From contig CM077115.1 of the NCBI GenBank assembly GCA_039619475.1, positions 136,660,172 through 136,724,171 of the forward strand: 64,000 nucleotides of DNA, written 5' to 3'. Below are positions 10,965 through 23,271 of this stretch, one piece after another. The stretch's first letter is position 1. Each line of letters starts with the position of its first letter. Source of the DNA: Icerya purchasi. Lineage: Eukaryota; Arthropoda; Insecta; Hemiptera; Monophlebidae. The position numbers were made by a program, and so were the translations under genes. The notes under the pieces were generated by a model. That model searched no databases and was not told the origin of the DNA. It worked only from the letters and a program-made list of their open reading frames with translations.

Positions 10965-13250
10965 AACACTAAACCGAAAAGGAATTTTTCAAAATTCAGA
11001 TATTCGTGAAAATTAAAAATTACCCCAATTTCTACAAATGAATTTTAAGTGTAAACAAGAATTCTAGAATATTTCAGCTATTTTGATAGATTCTTACATA
11101 TACGTTAAATATATATAACCTCTTTTTTCCATTATTTTTTCTTTTTTTTAATTCGCAAGATCGCCGAAGTAATCTATATTGATTATTAAAAATTCAGCGA
11201 TGTCTATAAGCGTTTGCAAGTCGCAATTTTACACGAACTTTTAAAGTTTTTTTTATATCCGGGAAGAAAACTGGACTTTTCGAGCAGTTTGTCGTTTTAA
11301 AGTAATACCCAAAAAAAAACAAAAAAAAAATAAGCATCTTAGTTAGAGTATGCAAATGTTCTTTAATTATTTATTTAAAACATAAAACAAAAAGTACTAT
11401 ACAGTATATATTTCAGCAAGTGCATTTATTAAAAAGTATTATGAAACGTATTAAAAAAATTAAAAAAAAATCAACTACAATTAGATTGTGTGAGCGCAAG
11501 TGTATATAGGAATCAATTGTTGGCTAGTGGTTGACGAACCACGATTTACCCATCGTCTTATACGGATGCTGTGTGTGTGTGTCATCGGCAAATTCGCATC
11601 AAATTCGAGGTTTTTGTGTTTTAGTTAAAAGAAATAGGGGTCCAGCAGTATCGAAGGTACTTACAAGTTTTAATATGGTGTAAATAGTCCGCCAATTAGG
11701 TAAAATCTGTGAACTCTCCGAATCCTAAAGATCGAATTAATTCGATTGCTGAGTGAATTAGCTAGCCCGGTCAAAAATTAGCAATGTACATCTCCGTCTG
11801 CGTACTGGAAGTAGTTGACTCAGCCACAGCAGAATGATACGTGTATTTTTAATTTATTTTCTTTTACAAATCCAAGCGTCGTTTATATTAGCGCAGTTTC
11901 TGTTAATATAAAAAAAGTCCGTGAAAAAATTGAGTCACCGAATTTAGAAAAAACAAAAAAAATCCTAATGATAATCTTGATAATATTTAAATAAATAATA
12001 AATTTAAATATACTGCGCGGTAAATTTGAGGCGCTAACGTGGTACTAAAACATTATTTTAAACATCCTTGAGGAAAAACCACTAAACTAAACGTTTCAAC
12101 ATATGAATCTTTTTGAAAACTGCTTTTACGAGGACCAAGTTGCAGCTATTTCGGACATTTAAATAGCGTTGATAAGAAGAAATTTAAATGTATTCCGTAA
12201 AGGAGAAGCATGGTTTCAGTACACGTTGATTAAAATTTAAACGTCCGGAACAATGAAAAGATAGAGGTACCCAAAGAACGTATTTCGACTGAGTAACAAC
12301 CCCCCTTAATATAACAACAATTTTTAATTAATTTGGTAATTTTTTCGGATATTTCGAAATTTCATTGCAATCACGTACGGAAGGGTTACTACTAAGGAAA
12401 AATTGCGATACTAATGATTAAAAAATATGCATTTAGTACAGCTTGCGATAGTGCGAGCTACCCCGTGAGTTAGTTTCTTTCGGAGGGCTATTTGGATATT
12501 TCAGCGAAGTAGTATGAAGGATTTTAAAAAACTGAAAAAAAGAAAAAAAAAACATTTATGGAATATGGGTCGGAGATTGAGTGCCATTATTGCGATATTG
12601 CTAGTGGACGACCATAAACTGTTGTTTATTCAAGCAGAAGTAAGCATTTTCATTCGAAAGCTTTGTAAACACAATCGCATGTAAGGGTCACCTCGTTCAA
12701 AGTGCCCTTTTATACCTATTTTTCTCTATTCCATTTAAGGTTCCCATTTACCATTTTCGAGACTAATTTCGAAGCACCAGGCTACCCGAAATACGTCGAA
12801 TTTTACAAAAGAATGTGAGGCAATTGCGAACAGTGAAAAAAAAAGGAACAGGGTGAGAACTATTCCCCACGCACGCACACTGTTATTTAAATGTAACGCG
12901 GACGGACGGACCTAATAAAAATTCGGGACGCTTTGCAAACCTTTTTTTTATATTAAACATAAAATAAGTTTATATTTTAACTTTTTCTTTGTTTTTTTTT
13001 TTTATTTATGCCTCCTATGTGCCCTCGATAATTTTATTCTTGAATATAAGCTTCCTGTTTATTTCCTAACTAAACTGTGCCATAGTCGTTTGCCGAATTG
13101 ATTAGAAAAGTCGCATATACACTTCGACCAAGCTCTAATTCGAAATAAATGCCGCGTTACTCGGTTTAGTAATAATTTTATTCCATCTCATCGGATATCC
13201 TTTTTGTCTCCTTTTTAACTATTATTTTTTCCCCCCAGAATTAGCACATC
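10965..13250. other. No gene recognised
   Basis: AT-rich spacer with A- and T-rich tracts, for example about 11311-11329 and 12987-13001. A short (TG)n run lies near 11571-11582. No element ends or coding similarity were seen. Confidence 0.4.
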
Positions 13251-13349
13251 TACAGGGGGTGTTTCAGAATGTTTTGACAATTCTAAAATTGAATAACCCG
13301 CAAACTAATGGCTAAAAAAAATTGAAATTTTTACGTAAAGTACAAACTT

Positions 13350-14705
13350 TATTCAATTTTACTTATGAAATACCACACCAAACACAAATGACGACCATTC
13401 GCGGCTACACAAGACTCGCGACGTTTCGCCCAATTTTCGATAACTTTTTTTGGTAACTGTAGGAGCGATTCTGAAAATTTCATTGCCGATTCGATCTTTT
13501 AATTGCTCCAAACTTCTCGGCCGGTCGCTGACACTCTTCTTGCCTTTAGATAACCATATAGGTAAAAGTCTGGCACAGTTAAATCTGGCGAACGAGGTGG
13601 CCATTCACAATACGAGAAAGTTTGGAAATTATGCGGTTGACAAAGGCTTCACGGAGAACGTCCAAAGAGTTTTGTTGGCTGTGTGGCAGGCAGCCAAGTT
13701 GATTAGAAACCTCTACAGCGGCGAAGAGTAGAGATTAGGAATGTCTTCAACATCTTTTGTATACCGCGCAGTGTTGACATTTCACTCGAAAAAATATGGA
13801 CACCAACGATTCGCCACGATTCCACACCTGCCCATATAGTTACCCGTTGATCGTGTAGCAACTTCTCTTCGATAGCCTTGGGATTATCACGTGGTAGAGC
13901 TCAACAACGATAGTTCCGTTTGCTCACTGCGCCAGTTGAATGGAAATATGCCTCGTGGCTCACCGAAATTTTATCAATTATTCTTGATTTTATGGCGGAT
14001 GGAGAGGCTTTTGATCAGCGCCCGTCGTTTGACAATATCTAAGATAGCATAGGTTCTCTCAAGAATCGCTTAATTAAAAAAAAAAAGATAGCTGCAAGAT
14101 TGCTGATTAAATAAATTATCATTGCAGCATTCTCTTTTTTATGTTTTTCTATCATTCAGCTAGATATCTGCAATCATATCGGTATTTCGATGAATCCTCT
14201 TCTTTTGGAATAATCTTCAAGCTCTAACTCTTGTGTCACAGATAATTCATACGGATGATAATTCAAATCGTACCGTAATATGCGACGAGTAGAAGTGGGT
14301 GAAATTTTCAGCGCTTGGATAGGTTTTTTTAACAAACGACGGGGGCTCATCTGCAAACTGTTACATACAGGTTCGATGTTCGCCTCGGTTCATTCGTACT
14401 TGGAGCGCCGGTTGATCTTCGATTTGATGTAGTAGCAGTTTCACGGACGTTTTTTACCCAATTCAATATTGTTCCCTGGTCGCCCTACTCTCATCAGTGC
14501 CGTGAGGCTTAGTGCATTGTGAACCTTAACTTCACAATCCCGAACGCCCCCTGTTAAGGGTATTATGGGGTTTACTTTACTTTACCCTGTGCAGGAATTG
14601 GATATCGCGGCTCTATGTTAAAATGTTTACAAATTCACGTTGCACGTGCTCAACATGTGAAAAAAGCACTTGACCGCAAACGCACGATGTTGCACAGTAC
14701 GCCAT
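13350..14705 (-). pseudogene. mariner transposase, broken
   Basis: Fragments follow the family order. VQREF lies near the N-terminus, then after an insertion comes ILNWVKNVRETATT. Next are SPRRLLKKPIQALKIS and RRILRYDLNYHPY of the paired-like DNA-binding region (14174-14356). Then follow SHEAYF, RVTIWAGVESW, ACHTANKTL and WPPRSPDLTVPDFYLYGYLK (about 13545-13610), which is the signature before the third catalytic Asp. The usual first catalytic Asp (DEAHF in relatives) reads His here, and the Gln-Asp-Gly-Ala around the second is replaced by INLA, so the catalytic centre is lost. Frameshifts and stops separate the pieces. The start at 14705 is only a plausible ATG. The family is certain and the subgroup is not. 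Confidence 0.88.
14476..14585 (-). repeat. SRF-133 repeat inserted in the mariner transposase
   Basis: On the reverse strand this reads GTAAAGTAAAGTAAACCCCA, then GGGATTGTGAAGTTAAGG, then TTCACAATGCACTAAGC and GATGAGAGTAGGG. These follow the order of the copy at 49718-49850. The family's 3' third is absent. It interrupts the transposase between the VQREF and ILNWVKN segments, so it is younger than the mariner. Confidence 0.85.
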
Positions 14706-14837
14706 GATACTACTGAGCTGTTTTGGATGAAAATTGATAAACTGGACTACTACTAGAGGGCGCCACCGTCGCTATATTTAATTTTTAATGCATGTTAGTC
14801 AATTTCGAAATCGTCAAAACATTCTAAAACACCCTTA

Positions 14838-17712
14838 CGGTGTTAATAACTGTATTCATTGGCGTAGTGCTACGGGGCTGCAACTCCTCCCAGGGAGAAT
14901 AAACGAACACTGTTAATAATGGCAAAATTTTTGACAGTAAAAATTAATATTTGATAAAAATATAAAGTGTTTTTAAATAATACATTTTACACAAAAATAA
15001 ATATATGAATATGAGAGAAGAGGGAAGTGGTATACATAAAAAATGATCGACTTCCACCTTTACATTTTTCTATATGCTAGTCGTTTAGCCCGAGGGACGA
15101 ATCCTGGGTGCGCCAATGACTGTTTTAGCATCACATTTATTATATTAATTTCTTTTATTTACCTTAACTTTGTAAAGTGATAACGGAACAACAGCGTGTT
15201 TACTATTTTTCTGTTATCACTGTTATTTAATGCTGCAGAGCAGTAGTTAAAAATGGCCGTATTGTGTTTCGTTCGCTATTCGTTATATACGTAATCTCTT
15301 TCCTTTCGGTATTTATTAATAATTCTCTTTGCTTTTATCTCCATTTTCTGTCTTCATTTTCATTTTCCTCATTCGTAATATCTGTTTCATGTTGTATTAG
15401 TTTCTCTTTTTCGTCTCCCTCTCTCTCTCTCTCTCTTTTGTTTATTTTTATTCAAATCGCAATTTTGAAACATCCCTTTCGAGGGCATCGCCTATACTCG
15501 CGTTTTTCGGTCGCGTTATGCTTCATAATAAACCACTCTGGGTTCGAAAACCGGGTTGTTTTTTCGCAGCAGCTACTCATATCAGTTGTTCGATTTTGCG
15601 CATACTATTTAGTTGCCGTCCGACTAATAATTAACGCAACGCTATGAATTATAATAAAAAAAAAGAAGATAAATTCCGTCCAAGTTGCAATAACGGCCGA
15701 TTTACCAAATGGATGATTGGAAACAAAATAACCGAGTTAATAGTTGCGCGAAGACAATGGCAAACATGTACACTATCATCAAATGATATTGATGTGCAGA
15801 CGTGCACGCAACTCGCACAGCGATTGAATATCAAACATTTCTCTGGCACGCACTGCCATGAGTGATTACGAGAAGGATATACAAATGGAGTTGGTCAAAA
15901 AGCGATTAATAAAAATAATAAATATATATATATATATATATATGTATATAGGCGTTCTAAAATTATTTCTCAACTACAATAAAAATCCCAATCCTTACTA
16001 CTGATATCGCTGCTTTTGTATAAACTATATATATATATATATACATATGTATGTGTATTTTCACAAAACTTCCATCATGCAGATAAACAAAAATGATTAA
16101 AACTAAGTTTCACTGGAAACATTTAGCACCCAGATAAACAACGACAAACAAAACTGCAATTTACTTGTGCCATTCCGCCTACAAATTGCGGAATTAGCGG
16201 CCCCCCATTTTAAGCGCCACTGTTTTGTATCATTATTTTTGGTTTGTTCAATTTAACGCCGCTTACAGTTTAAATTTATTTGAATTTCGCGCCTTATGAA
16301 TATACAGTTTCAAATTGTTTCTCGTGAAATTCGCCTAAAAAAGGAACTTAATCAAAAACCTTTTGCTTTAGCGTCGGTACTTGTAAGTACTTTTTAAATC
16401 GCTTTACATAAATTGCACATTTCAACTTATACACTACTTGAAAATAATTAAGAATAATTTTAAATTGTTCTAATTTAAGCATATCGAACTACAGCAGTAG
16501 AATGAAATGAATCCGAACTTTTATCCTCATATTTTTCATTTGATTCCATTGACTGGTCTTAAATCATTGAACTATTCTACGACTGTCTGCGGAAGTTACG
16601 CGGTGTAACATAAAGACTCGATTGTAAATTTTATCTTTCACATTTCCAATTAAAACTTCGAATATAAATAACAAGCACGACACGTGCGAACAAATGTTTT
16701 TATTTTTTATTAATTCTTCTTAAGCTCGATAAAACATTTGTATATATTTTACGCCTTATATAGTAAGTGGAACGAACTTCTTTTTTTTTTTTTTTTTTTT
16801 TTTAATGCGTCGAAATTAGCGAATAGAACAGCTAAAGCAGCGATTAAAGAAGCGACCATCTCTGTTTGTGGCATGTGCTTTTAATCAAAGTGGCTGCAAA
16901 AGTTCCGATCATACGAGAACCGAATTGCCAGGAAAAAAAGCTATTTTCGATTAATTTTCTTTCGGACTGTATGGTATACATAATGCGCTGGCTAACGGAA
17001 AAACAAAATGTTAACGTTATTATAACACATCTTCTGATAATTCTTTAAATAATACATTAAAAATTACCTATAATTCGATAACTTCTTTGTTTTCATTGTT
17101 TACATTTTTAACTTTTGAGTTACATAATACTATATGAATATGGTGTTCTCTGAAACATTTGAAGATATTTTTGAATTTTTAATAAAGACTTCTGCATTTA
17201 GTATTTCATAATTTTTAAAATATTATTTAATGAAAAACAGAAGTTGTATTAACACGATTCGCATTATTAACCATGATAAAAACCATACGGCTTAATATTA
17301 GAAAAAGTCGGTTCACTACAATGCTCTTGACACTTTTATAATTTACATATATCACATTCTACGTGTCAACATCGCCCTCGCAGTTTCATTAGCATATTTT
17401 CAAAACATTTCATTAATCCCATATAATAGTGTTCAGGAAGATTGCGTGGACGTTTTTAACCACAGCAACAACGTACAACCCCCTACCCCAAAATAAAAGA
17501 AAGAACAAAAAAAAAAAAAAGGTTTTAACCATTATTTAAACGGATTTTTACTTATAGCTGACTGATGCAAGGTTGTATAAGTAGTTTTAAAAAAAAAAAA
17601 TGTTTAAATCCTAAAGAAGGAAGCGCCCATTCATTTATTTACCTATTCAGTGATACCTCAGAAAAAACTTATTACGAACAATTTTTGTCAGAGCTCGTTC
17701 GATTGTGTTTTT

Positions 17713-17715
<3 letters not shown>
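14838..17715. other. No gene recognised; microsatellites
   Basis: AT-rich DNA with (CT)n at about 15419-15436, (TA)n at 15921-15950 and 16026-16050, and poly(T) at about 16780-16803. A 127-codon open frame at 15264-15647 is almost entirely Phe/Ser/Leu/Ile from pyrimidine-rich sequence and is not accepted as a gene. Confidence 0.4.
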
Positions 17716-17770
<55 letters not shown>

Positions 17771-17794
17771 TATGTATATGTATATATATATATG
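17716..17794. repeat. (TA)n microsatellite with CA and TG interruptions
   Basis: An almost pure AT dinucleotide run lies at 17716-17760, then ACACACACA, then mixed TATG/TATA. The hAT-like MITE at 17795 is inserted at its right edge. Confidence 0.95.
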
Positions 17795-18087
17795 CAGGGC
17801 CGTATCTGAGGGTGGTTTTCCGGATTCACCCCCCCCCCCCCCTCCCCCGAAATGTCTGTGAAATAATAACTGCTTAAATTAAATGGACCGAAATTTAGAA
17901 TACATTTCTTTTCAATTTTTGATAAAAGAGAAGGAAATTAAAATTTTTATAAATTCTATGGAAACGACTATTTTTTATTTGTTTTTATTGTAGTGTTTAA
18001 ATATTGCATATACAATAATTGACTACAAGGCTTTAATGTACCATTTATAAATTAATATATTTCATGATAACACACACTAAGACACAC

Positions 18088-18142
<55 letters not shown>

Positions 18143-18199
18143 TATTTATAAAAATATTTTCATAACTACCCCCAAAATGTTGGTCTAGATACGGCCCTG
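17795..18199. mobile_element. 405-bp hAT-like MITE
   Basis: The ends are a perfect 13-bp inverted repeat, CAGGGCCGTATCT (17795-17807 and reversed 18187-18199). Flanking octamers are TATATATG and TATATAAT (6 of 8), compatible with an old 8-bp duplication, although the TA-rich flank makes chance matching likely. The interior has a C-rich block near 17829-17847 and its own (TA)n tract (18088-18140). There is no coding capacity. Ends starting CAGGG with an adjoining C/G-rich stretch resemble those at 31393-32044 and 2561. Confidence 0.75.
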
Positions 18200-18354
18200 T
18201 ATATAATACCTATTACATTAAATACAATTAAATTTCTTCTATTAGGTATATATTAAAATATATATCACAATTATTTCGTTTATTCAGTCGGTAATACTTG
18301 GAAATTGGTGGCTTAGAGATGCCATCTATTTCTATAATGTGTTCAATAAAGTAA

Positions 18355-18484
18355 ATTAAAGTAAGTCGCATACTCTTCATCCGAGCATCATAGGTTGTGA
18401 CGTTTAGGTCCACAATGTACTAAGCTTGGATGAGAGTAGGTGGAACAGTTCCTTTCTACTTGGGATCATCTGCCTTTACTTTCC
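18355..18484 (+). repeat. SRF-133 repeat, near full length
   Basis: It begins TTAAAGTAAGTCGCATACTC, carries GGTCCACAATGTACTAAGC and GGATGAGAGTAGG, and ends TTTCTACTTGGGATC then TGCCTTTACTTTC. It is collinear with 49718-49850. No clear flanking direct repeat is visible. Confidence 0.85.
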
Positions 18485-21400
18485 TAGATTTCTCTGGTAC
18501 GCAATTATTTCATATACCTAGTACCTTAACCACTAATGTATTCAATGTTGCCTATTAAATCGCATCTTAATTATCAGTTTTTACAAAATATTTCAAATAT
18601 TTGATAGCATACGGAATAGAAATCGCTATTTCACCGCATGATAAAGGTAAACTTCACCTGAAAAAATGCCAACATTCTAATATCTTAAAAATAAATTAAA
18701 GTTTAACAGTTTTTAATACTATGCAGACTAACATTTCCATAATTTCCATAAAAGTTAGAGTTCTTCCTTTCTTCCATGCGAAACCAATTTCAGAAATAAA
18801 TATTAAAAGTATTTTCAACATTTTTCCTTCCTTAGCAGATTGACAAAATCAAAATACTATCATACTCTGGATGACACGCTTGTATATTTATTCCCATCTC
18901 GGGCGCCAATCCACTAATCGGACGCAAACGGTAGAATACTAAACAGCATTTGTAGTTCGAAATTGTATTATAATTACAAATTATTGAACCGTAATAAAAT
19001 TGAAAGTTTAAATAAAGCGAAAAGAAAAAAAAAATAAAAGGGAATAAAATTGAAAATTTAAACAAGCCGAAATAAGTTTATAAAAAGGGCGAGGGAAAAG
19101 GCCGGGAAGAGACGGAGAGAGAGAAGAAAGAACACGTTCTACCGGGTTCGCATAAAAGAACGCACCAGGAAGAACAGCGGTGCGATTGTTTGTCCTCCGG
19201 GACGCTGATTGAACTGCTACTTTACCTCGTTGCAGTGACGCTGCACCAACACACGATGAAAACGTCTTAAAATTTTATTGCCTGTCAAGGTGTTGCTGAA
19301 CACGCATTTGTTGAGAACATTTCCAGTCGTGCTGCACATCGATCTCGCATTAAAGTAACTTTCCTCGCCTCGATGCTGCGAGAAAAACATCGAGGAAAAG
19401 TACCGTTGCACACTACTAGAAATGGATACGTATCTGTGTGTGTGTGCGCGCGTGTGTGCGCACATATAGGCATTGAGAAAAATAGTTATATTGTCGCCGG
19501 TGCTGCTGCTCGATTTAGCCGAATAGGTAAAAAAACAAGCAATTTACTCTTCAATGAAAAGTCTAACGAAATTATACCGTTCGATGAAGTAATAGAAAAA
19601 TGCTGTCGCAACATAATTTCCTGTAGGAGGAAGCATTTTAAATCCTACCCCGCCGTAGTGTCGTGAACTTTAACGTTCACATCTTCCCAATATTAGCGTA
19701 ATCCTGTAAACAAAATTTTTATTACTTGTTTATTATTTTTGGTTTCATATTAGTTACCTCTGAATACACAGTAAAGTTCTACAAATTTATATGAGAGAAT
19801 TTTTTATGCGAATTCTCAATTTTAATTTTTAATTTTCTGGAAATTCAGGAAATTGGAATACATATTTAATTTTTTGAGTAGGAAATTAAAAAAAAAGAAA
19901 AAATCGAAAGACTTTTCATTAGAAAACTGAAGAGGTTCCCGTTGCAAAAGTGTCATTTCTATAGCTCGTGGATTTCTTTTACGGATTTGTGAAATACAAT
20001 ACAATTACAATATAATTACAATATAATTACAATATAATTACAATGCATTAATCGGATGATAAGTAATAACATATTTAAAATTTCGCATCCGAGTTTTTTC
20101 TTTTACAGTGTACCGTGTATAAAGTCACAGAAAAATAGAAAATTTAATTTAAAAAATCTGGTTGTAAAATTTGAAAAAAATTGAATATCCGTATTTTAAT
20201 TGTTTGTGAGGAATGTCTTTTGGAAGGCACGATGGAGGAGGGAAATACCAGATCGGATTTTAGAGAATTCGAAGCACTGGAGAAGAGTGCGCTGACAACT
20301 CGACCGCGATCATAGTGACTACAAGACTGTAAGATGTAGGAATGACGGAACCTTGTGCACAGCTAGGGAGCGAACGTAAGCCGTTTTGGCTTCTTCCGTT
20401 TCCATGTTACGAAGTTTAGCGAAAGAATGAATCCCGAATTGAACGTAATTGATTAGTCGTGGGCAGTCTTCACAGTGTGACGTTCCGGTTTTCTTGAATC
20501 GATGCTTTCGGGAAATTCGTAAAATACGAGAAAAAAGCAGAAGCGAAAAAGGTGGGATTGCTTCTATTGGTTTAGCAAGTCGGTTACATGGCATTCGCGC
20601 AAGGTATACACGATCAATGGGTGCAACAACACTAAAATGATTGACTTGGCTATCGGATGTTGATTGTGAGGAAAGCGATCGTTTTTCGAAGCGTGATGGG
20701 GGTGTAGAAGATATAGCGGGGTTAGAAGAGGGAGAGAGAAAGTGAAGAAGATTAAGCTGAAAGTAATTCCCCGATGGCAAATTGGTTATTCCAGGTTGTT
20801 CATAGTTGATTGTGAAGTCTAAAATGTTTCGGTGACAAATCGAGGGTAGAGTATGATATTCAATTTGCCGAGAAAGTGCGGTTTGTGCTGAAATGTAGAT
20901 GACTGCTTCGTACTCGAGTTTTGAGAGGATTAACACACGCTAAAGGCGGAGAAGCGAAATGTTATCGGCATACGAAGTGGTGTGAAAAGGTTTCTTCGGC
21001 GAGTTAAATTTATTCTGAAACAGCCTTTTGAGGCGACAGGCGGACTTGCGGAAAAAATGCGAATTTCACCGGTAGGGATATTCCCTTTGTTATTCTTCTT
21101 ATCGCCGAATTGAATAAGGGTGGACTGAGCATCTTAAAGAACGTCATTGCTTAATTCTGTGAAACCCGAAAACTGGTTACCTAATTTTAACTAAAGGTAG
21201 CCTTAAGCAAGGAAATTTTGAAAAAATTTTGTTTATTTCCCTTTCACTGGTAAAAATTATACATTAATTACTATGATTACTTAAATTAGTAATATAAATA
21301 ATATATAGTCTAGTAGGCTGGTGTGTAACATGCGACAAAATACAAAAATAAAATAAAATAAAAATATAAAAGTGACACTTAATGTAGTTGTGCGTGCAAG

Positions 21401-21566
21401 TATATGCGCGTGAAAGTGTATGTATGGGTGGGAGTGTTTGTGTTTAAAAGACGTGTAATAATAATTAAGTTAAAGGAAGAACTCTGAAAAATCGCCTTTA
21501 ATTCTTTACATCGGTCACTTCCGTTTAACGATAGAATCGAAAGCGTTTTCTCTTGCCCATTAATTT

Positions 21567-21625
<59 letters not shown>

Positions 21626-22966
21626 ATATTGAATCTAAAGGCTTACATTTATGATATAGTGCCAAAAAAAAATTTTAAATCTTACAAAGTCATTTTTAAT
21701 TAAATTTAAACGAAGCCGGGTGTAAAAACGAATTTGATAGTGTTATTCGGTATTTCAGAACTATTTTTTTTTTTTTTAGTTTTAATTTTTAAAAGTGATT
21801 TATTGCTTCTCGCTTGAACGATAAACTCTGAACATTTCTGAAACGAAGCACGTTCCCTCGCTATAATTTTTATTCGACTTTTCTTGATCACTTTACCTCT
21901 CAACTAGAAAAAAAAACAAAAAAACAACTAGTACGGAAAAATTTGAATTTACACGGTAAGAAGTTCTCTTCGGATGTTAAACGTATTATTAACGTATCAG
22001 TTCGAAGTAAGCATAATATAAGAACTAAAACCTGAACTCATCTTTAATTTATGTCTCATTGCGTAAAATCCTACGAAAAAGTACTGCGCTCTGAACTGAA
22101 GCCGGCTGATAAGTTATGAACGCTGCTTCGAGTTTTTCTTCAACTTGTCCTCTCGGAACCTGGGGAATTCTGCATTAAGGAAAGTGGATCCGAGTAGTAA
22201 AGTCGGAGCACAAATCATCGACAGCGTCTTTATCGAATGTCCGCGTGTTGCTGAATTTTTTTTCTTATTCACCTCTATTCAACGGTGCTGCAGGTCTCGG
22301 AGGGGTTTTTAAAAGATAAGAATACGCAACGGAGTGTAAGACTGGTAAGCCGGTCGGTCAAAAAGAAAGAGAAGATAGCATAGCGCGTTCTCCGACACGA
22401 TGCCGGAATGTATCTACAAGAACTGAAATGCCGCATGATGCCAGCTGCGTGCCTCTATTAACAGCCCTAAATCAACTTCTTTTTCCGCATCATCTATATA
22501 AATCTTTTGCCGTTTGCTGGCCTTGTTAAGAAATTCGGCAAATATCCAAAAATGTCGAAAATTTCACGAGACAACCGGCCTGCTAAACACCCTGCTAAAC
22601 GCTTGTTATGTTGACAGGCTATCTCGTGAAAAATTACCCCGCCTACACTTTTATTTTCACCCCCCCCCACCCCCACCACCCCCCCGTTAACGCGGCGGAC
22701 GGCGTTTTCCTAATTTCACCGATTTCTTCGGAGACCGGAACGGGTTGTTAGGGGACGTTTATAAATTCGACTGAAACTCAACTTTGGTCGTTTGGGATTT
22801 TTCAGCGGCATCGGAACTTCCCGGCACCACGAGTATTATAGCTAAAAATTTTCGTTAAAAATATGCACATCTCCGTATATTTCTTCAGTTTAAAATGTCC
22901 GGGTTTCTAATTTTAAAATTAGTCCCAAAGCTCGAAATTTTGGAAAAAAATTATTTTTTTGCTCAA
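18485..22966. other. No confirmed gene; small tandem repeats and microsatellites
   Basis: The stretch holds an 11-bp tandem repeat (about 19990-20042, ACAATATAATT, about four copies) and (TA)n(TG)n at 21569-21627. It has C-rich runs near 22662-22685 and short CpG-containing stretches less AT-rich than the surroundings (about 19080-19680, 20210-21150 and 22080-22850). The last of these look unique and may be conserved non-coding or regulatory DNA, but nothing in them identifies a gene. Confidence 0.4.
20319..20936 (-). other. Unassigned 205-codon open reading frame
   Basis: This is the longest uninterrupted ATG-to-stop frame in the window. The translation has mixed composition without repeats: Ser/Pro/Ile-rich in the middle, basic around residues 130-160, with a short CEDCPRL motif near residue 157. 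I recognise no domain, signal peptide or clear membrane segment. It lies in a less AT-rich stretch, where long frames arise by chance more easily, and no promoter, splice or poly(A) context was established. It could be a diverged exon, an old transposon fragment or chance. It is recorded because of its length only. Confidence 0.2.
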
Positions 22967-23195
22967 GCATGTGATACATAGATTGAAAGATCGATGTTCG
23001 CCAGCAACGAAACCGTATTTTATTTTCTTAATTAAGTTTTCGAAGTTAGTGACCATTTCAAGAAATCGCAAAAAATTACCTATCTCTCCTTCTTTATGGC
23101 GTGAAAAATCGCATTTCTTTGTTTTGAATTTGGTATTATGTAAATGTAAGTTATAGTTATCGTTAACTTGACATACGGAATCGTCAGTGCATGAA
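22967..23195. repeat. Diverged dispersed repeat, copy 2
   Basis: Collinear with 1-170, sharing blocks such as AAGATCGATGTTC, CGTATTTTATTTTC, CGTGAAAAATCGCATTTCTT and GTTATAGTTAT. Its nature is unknown. Confidence 0.4.
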
Positions 23196-23271
23196 AAACT
23201 TTAAATTGGATACCAGAGAAATCTGGGAAAGTAAAGATGGTCACGAGAAACGAATCGGCCCCGGTAATTTT

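Larger units (their letters stand above)
13253..14835 (-). mobile_element. mariner-like (Tc1/mariner) transposon, inactive
   Basis: The terminal inverted repeats share GGGTGTTT(C/T)AGAATGTTTTGAC, seen at about 13256-13278 and reversed at about 14810-14834. TA dinucleotides flank both ends (13251-13252 and 14836-14837), matching the TA target of this superfamily. The transposase lies on the reverse strand between the repeats. An SRF-133 copy (14476-14585) is inserted near the transposase N-terminus, which partly explains why the element exceeds the usual 1.3 kb. Confidence 0.9.

Noticed and set aside
13450..13731. Forward-strand 93-codon ORF
   Set aside because: It is the antisense shadow of the reverse-strand mariner transposase (WPPRSPDLT region).
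15264..15647. 127-codon hydrophobic ORF as a possible membrane protein
   Set aside because: The Phe/Ser/Leu content comes from a pyrimidine-rich stretch with (CT)n; such frames arise from low complexity.
17565..17877. Overlapping Tyr-Ile repeat ORFs on both strands
   Set aside because: They are translations of the TA/TG microsatellite and the adjoining C run, not proteins.
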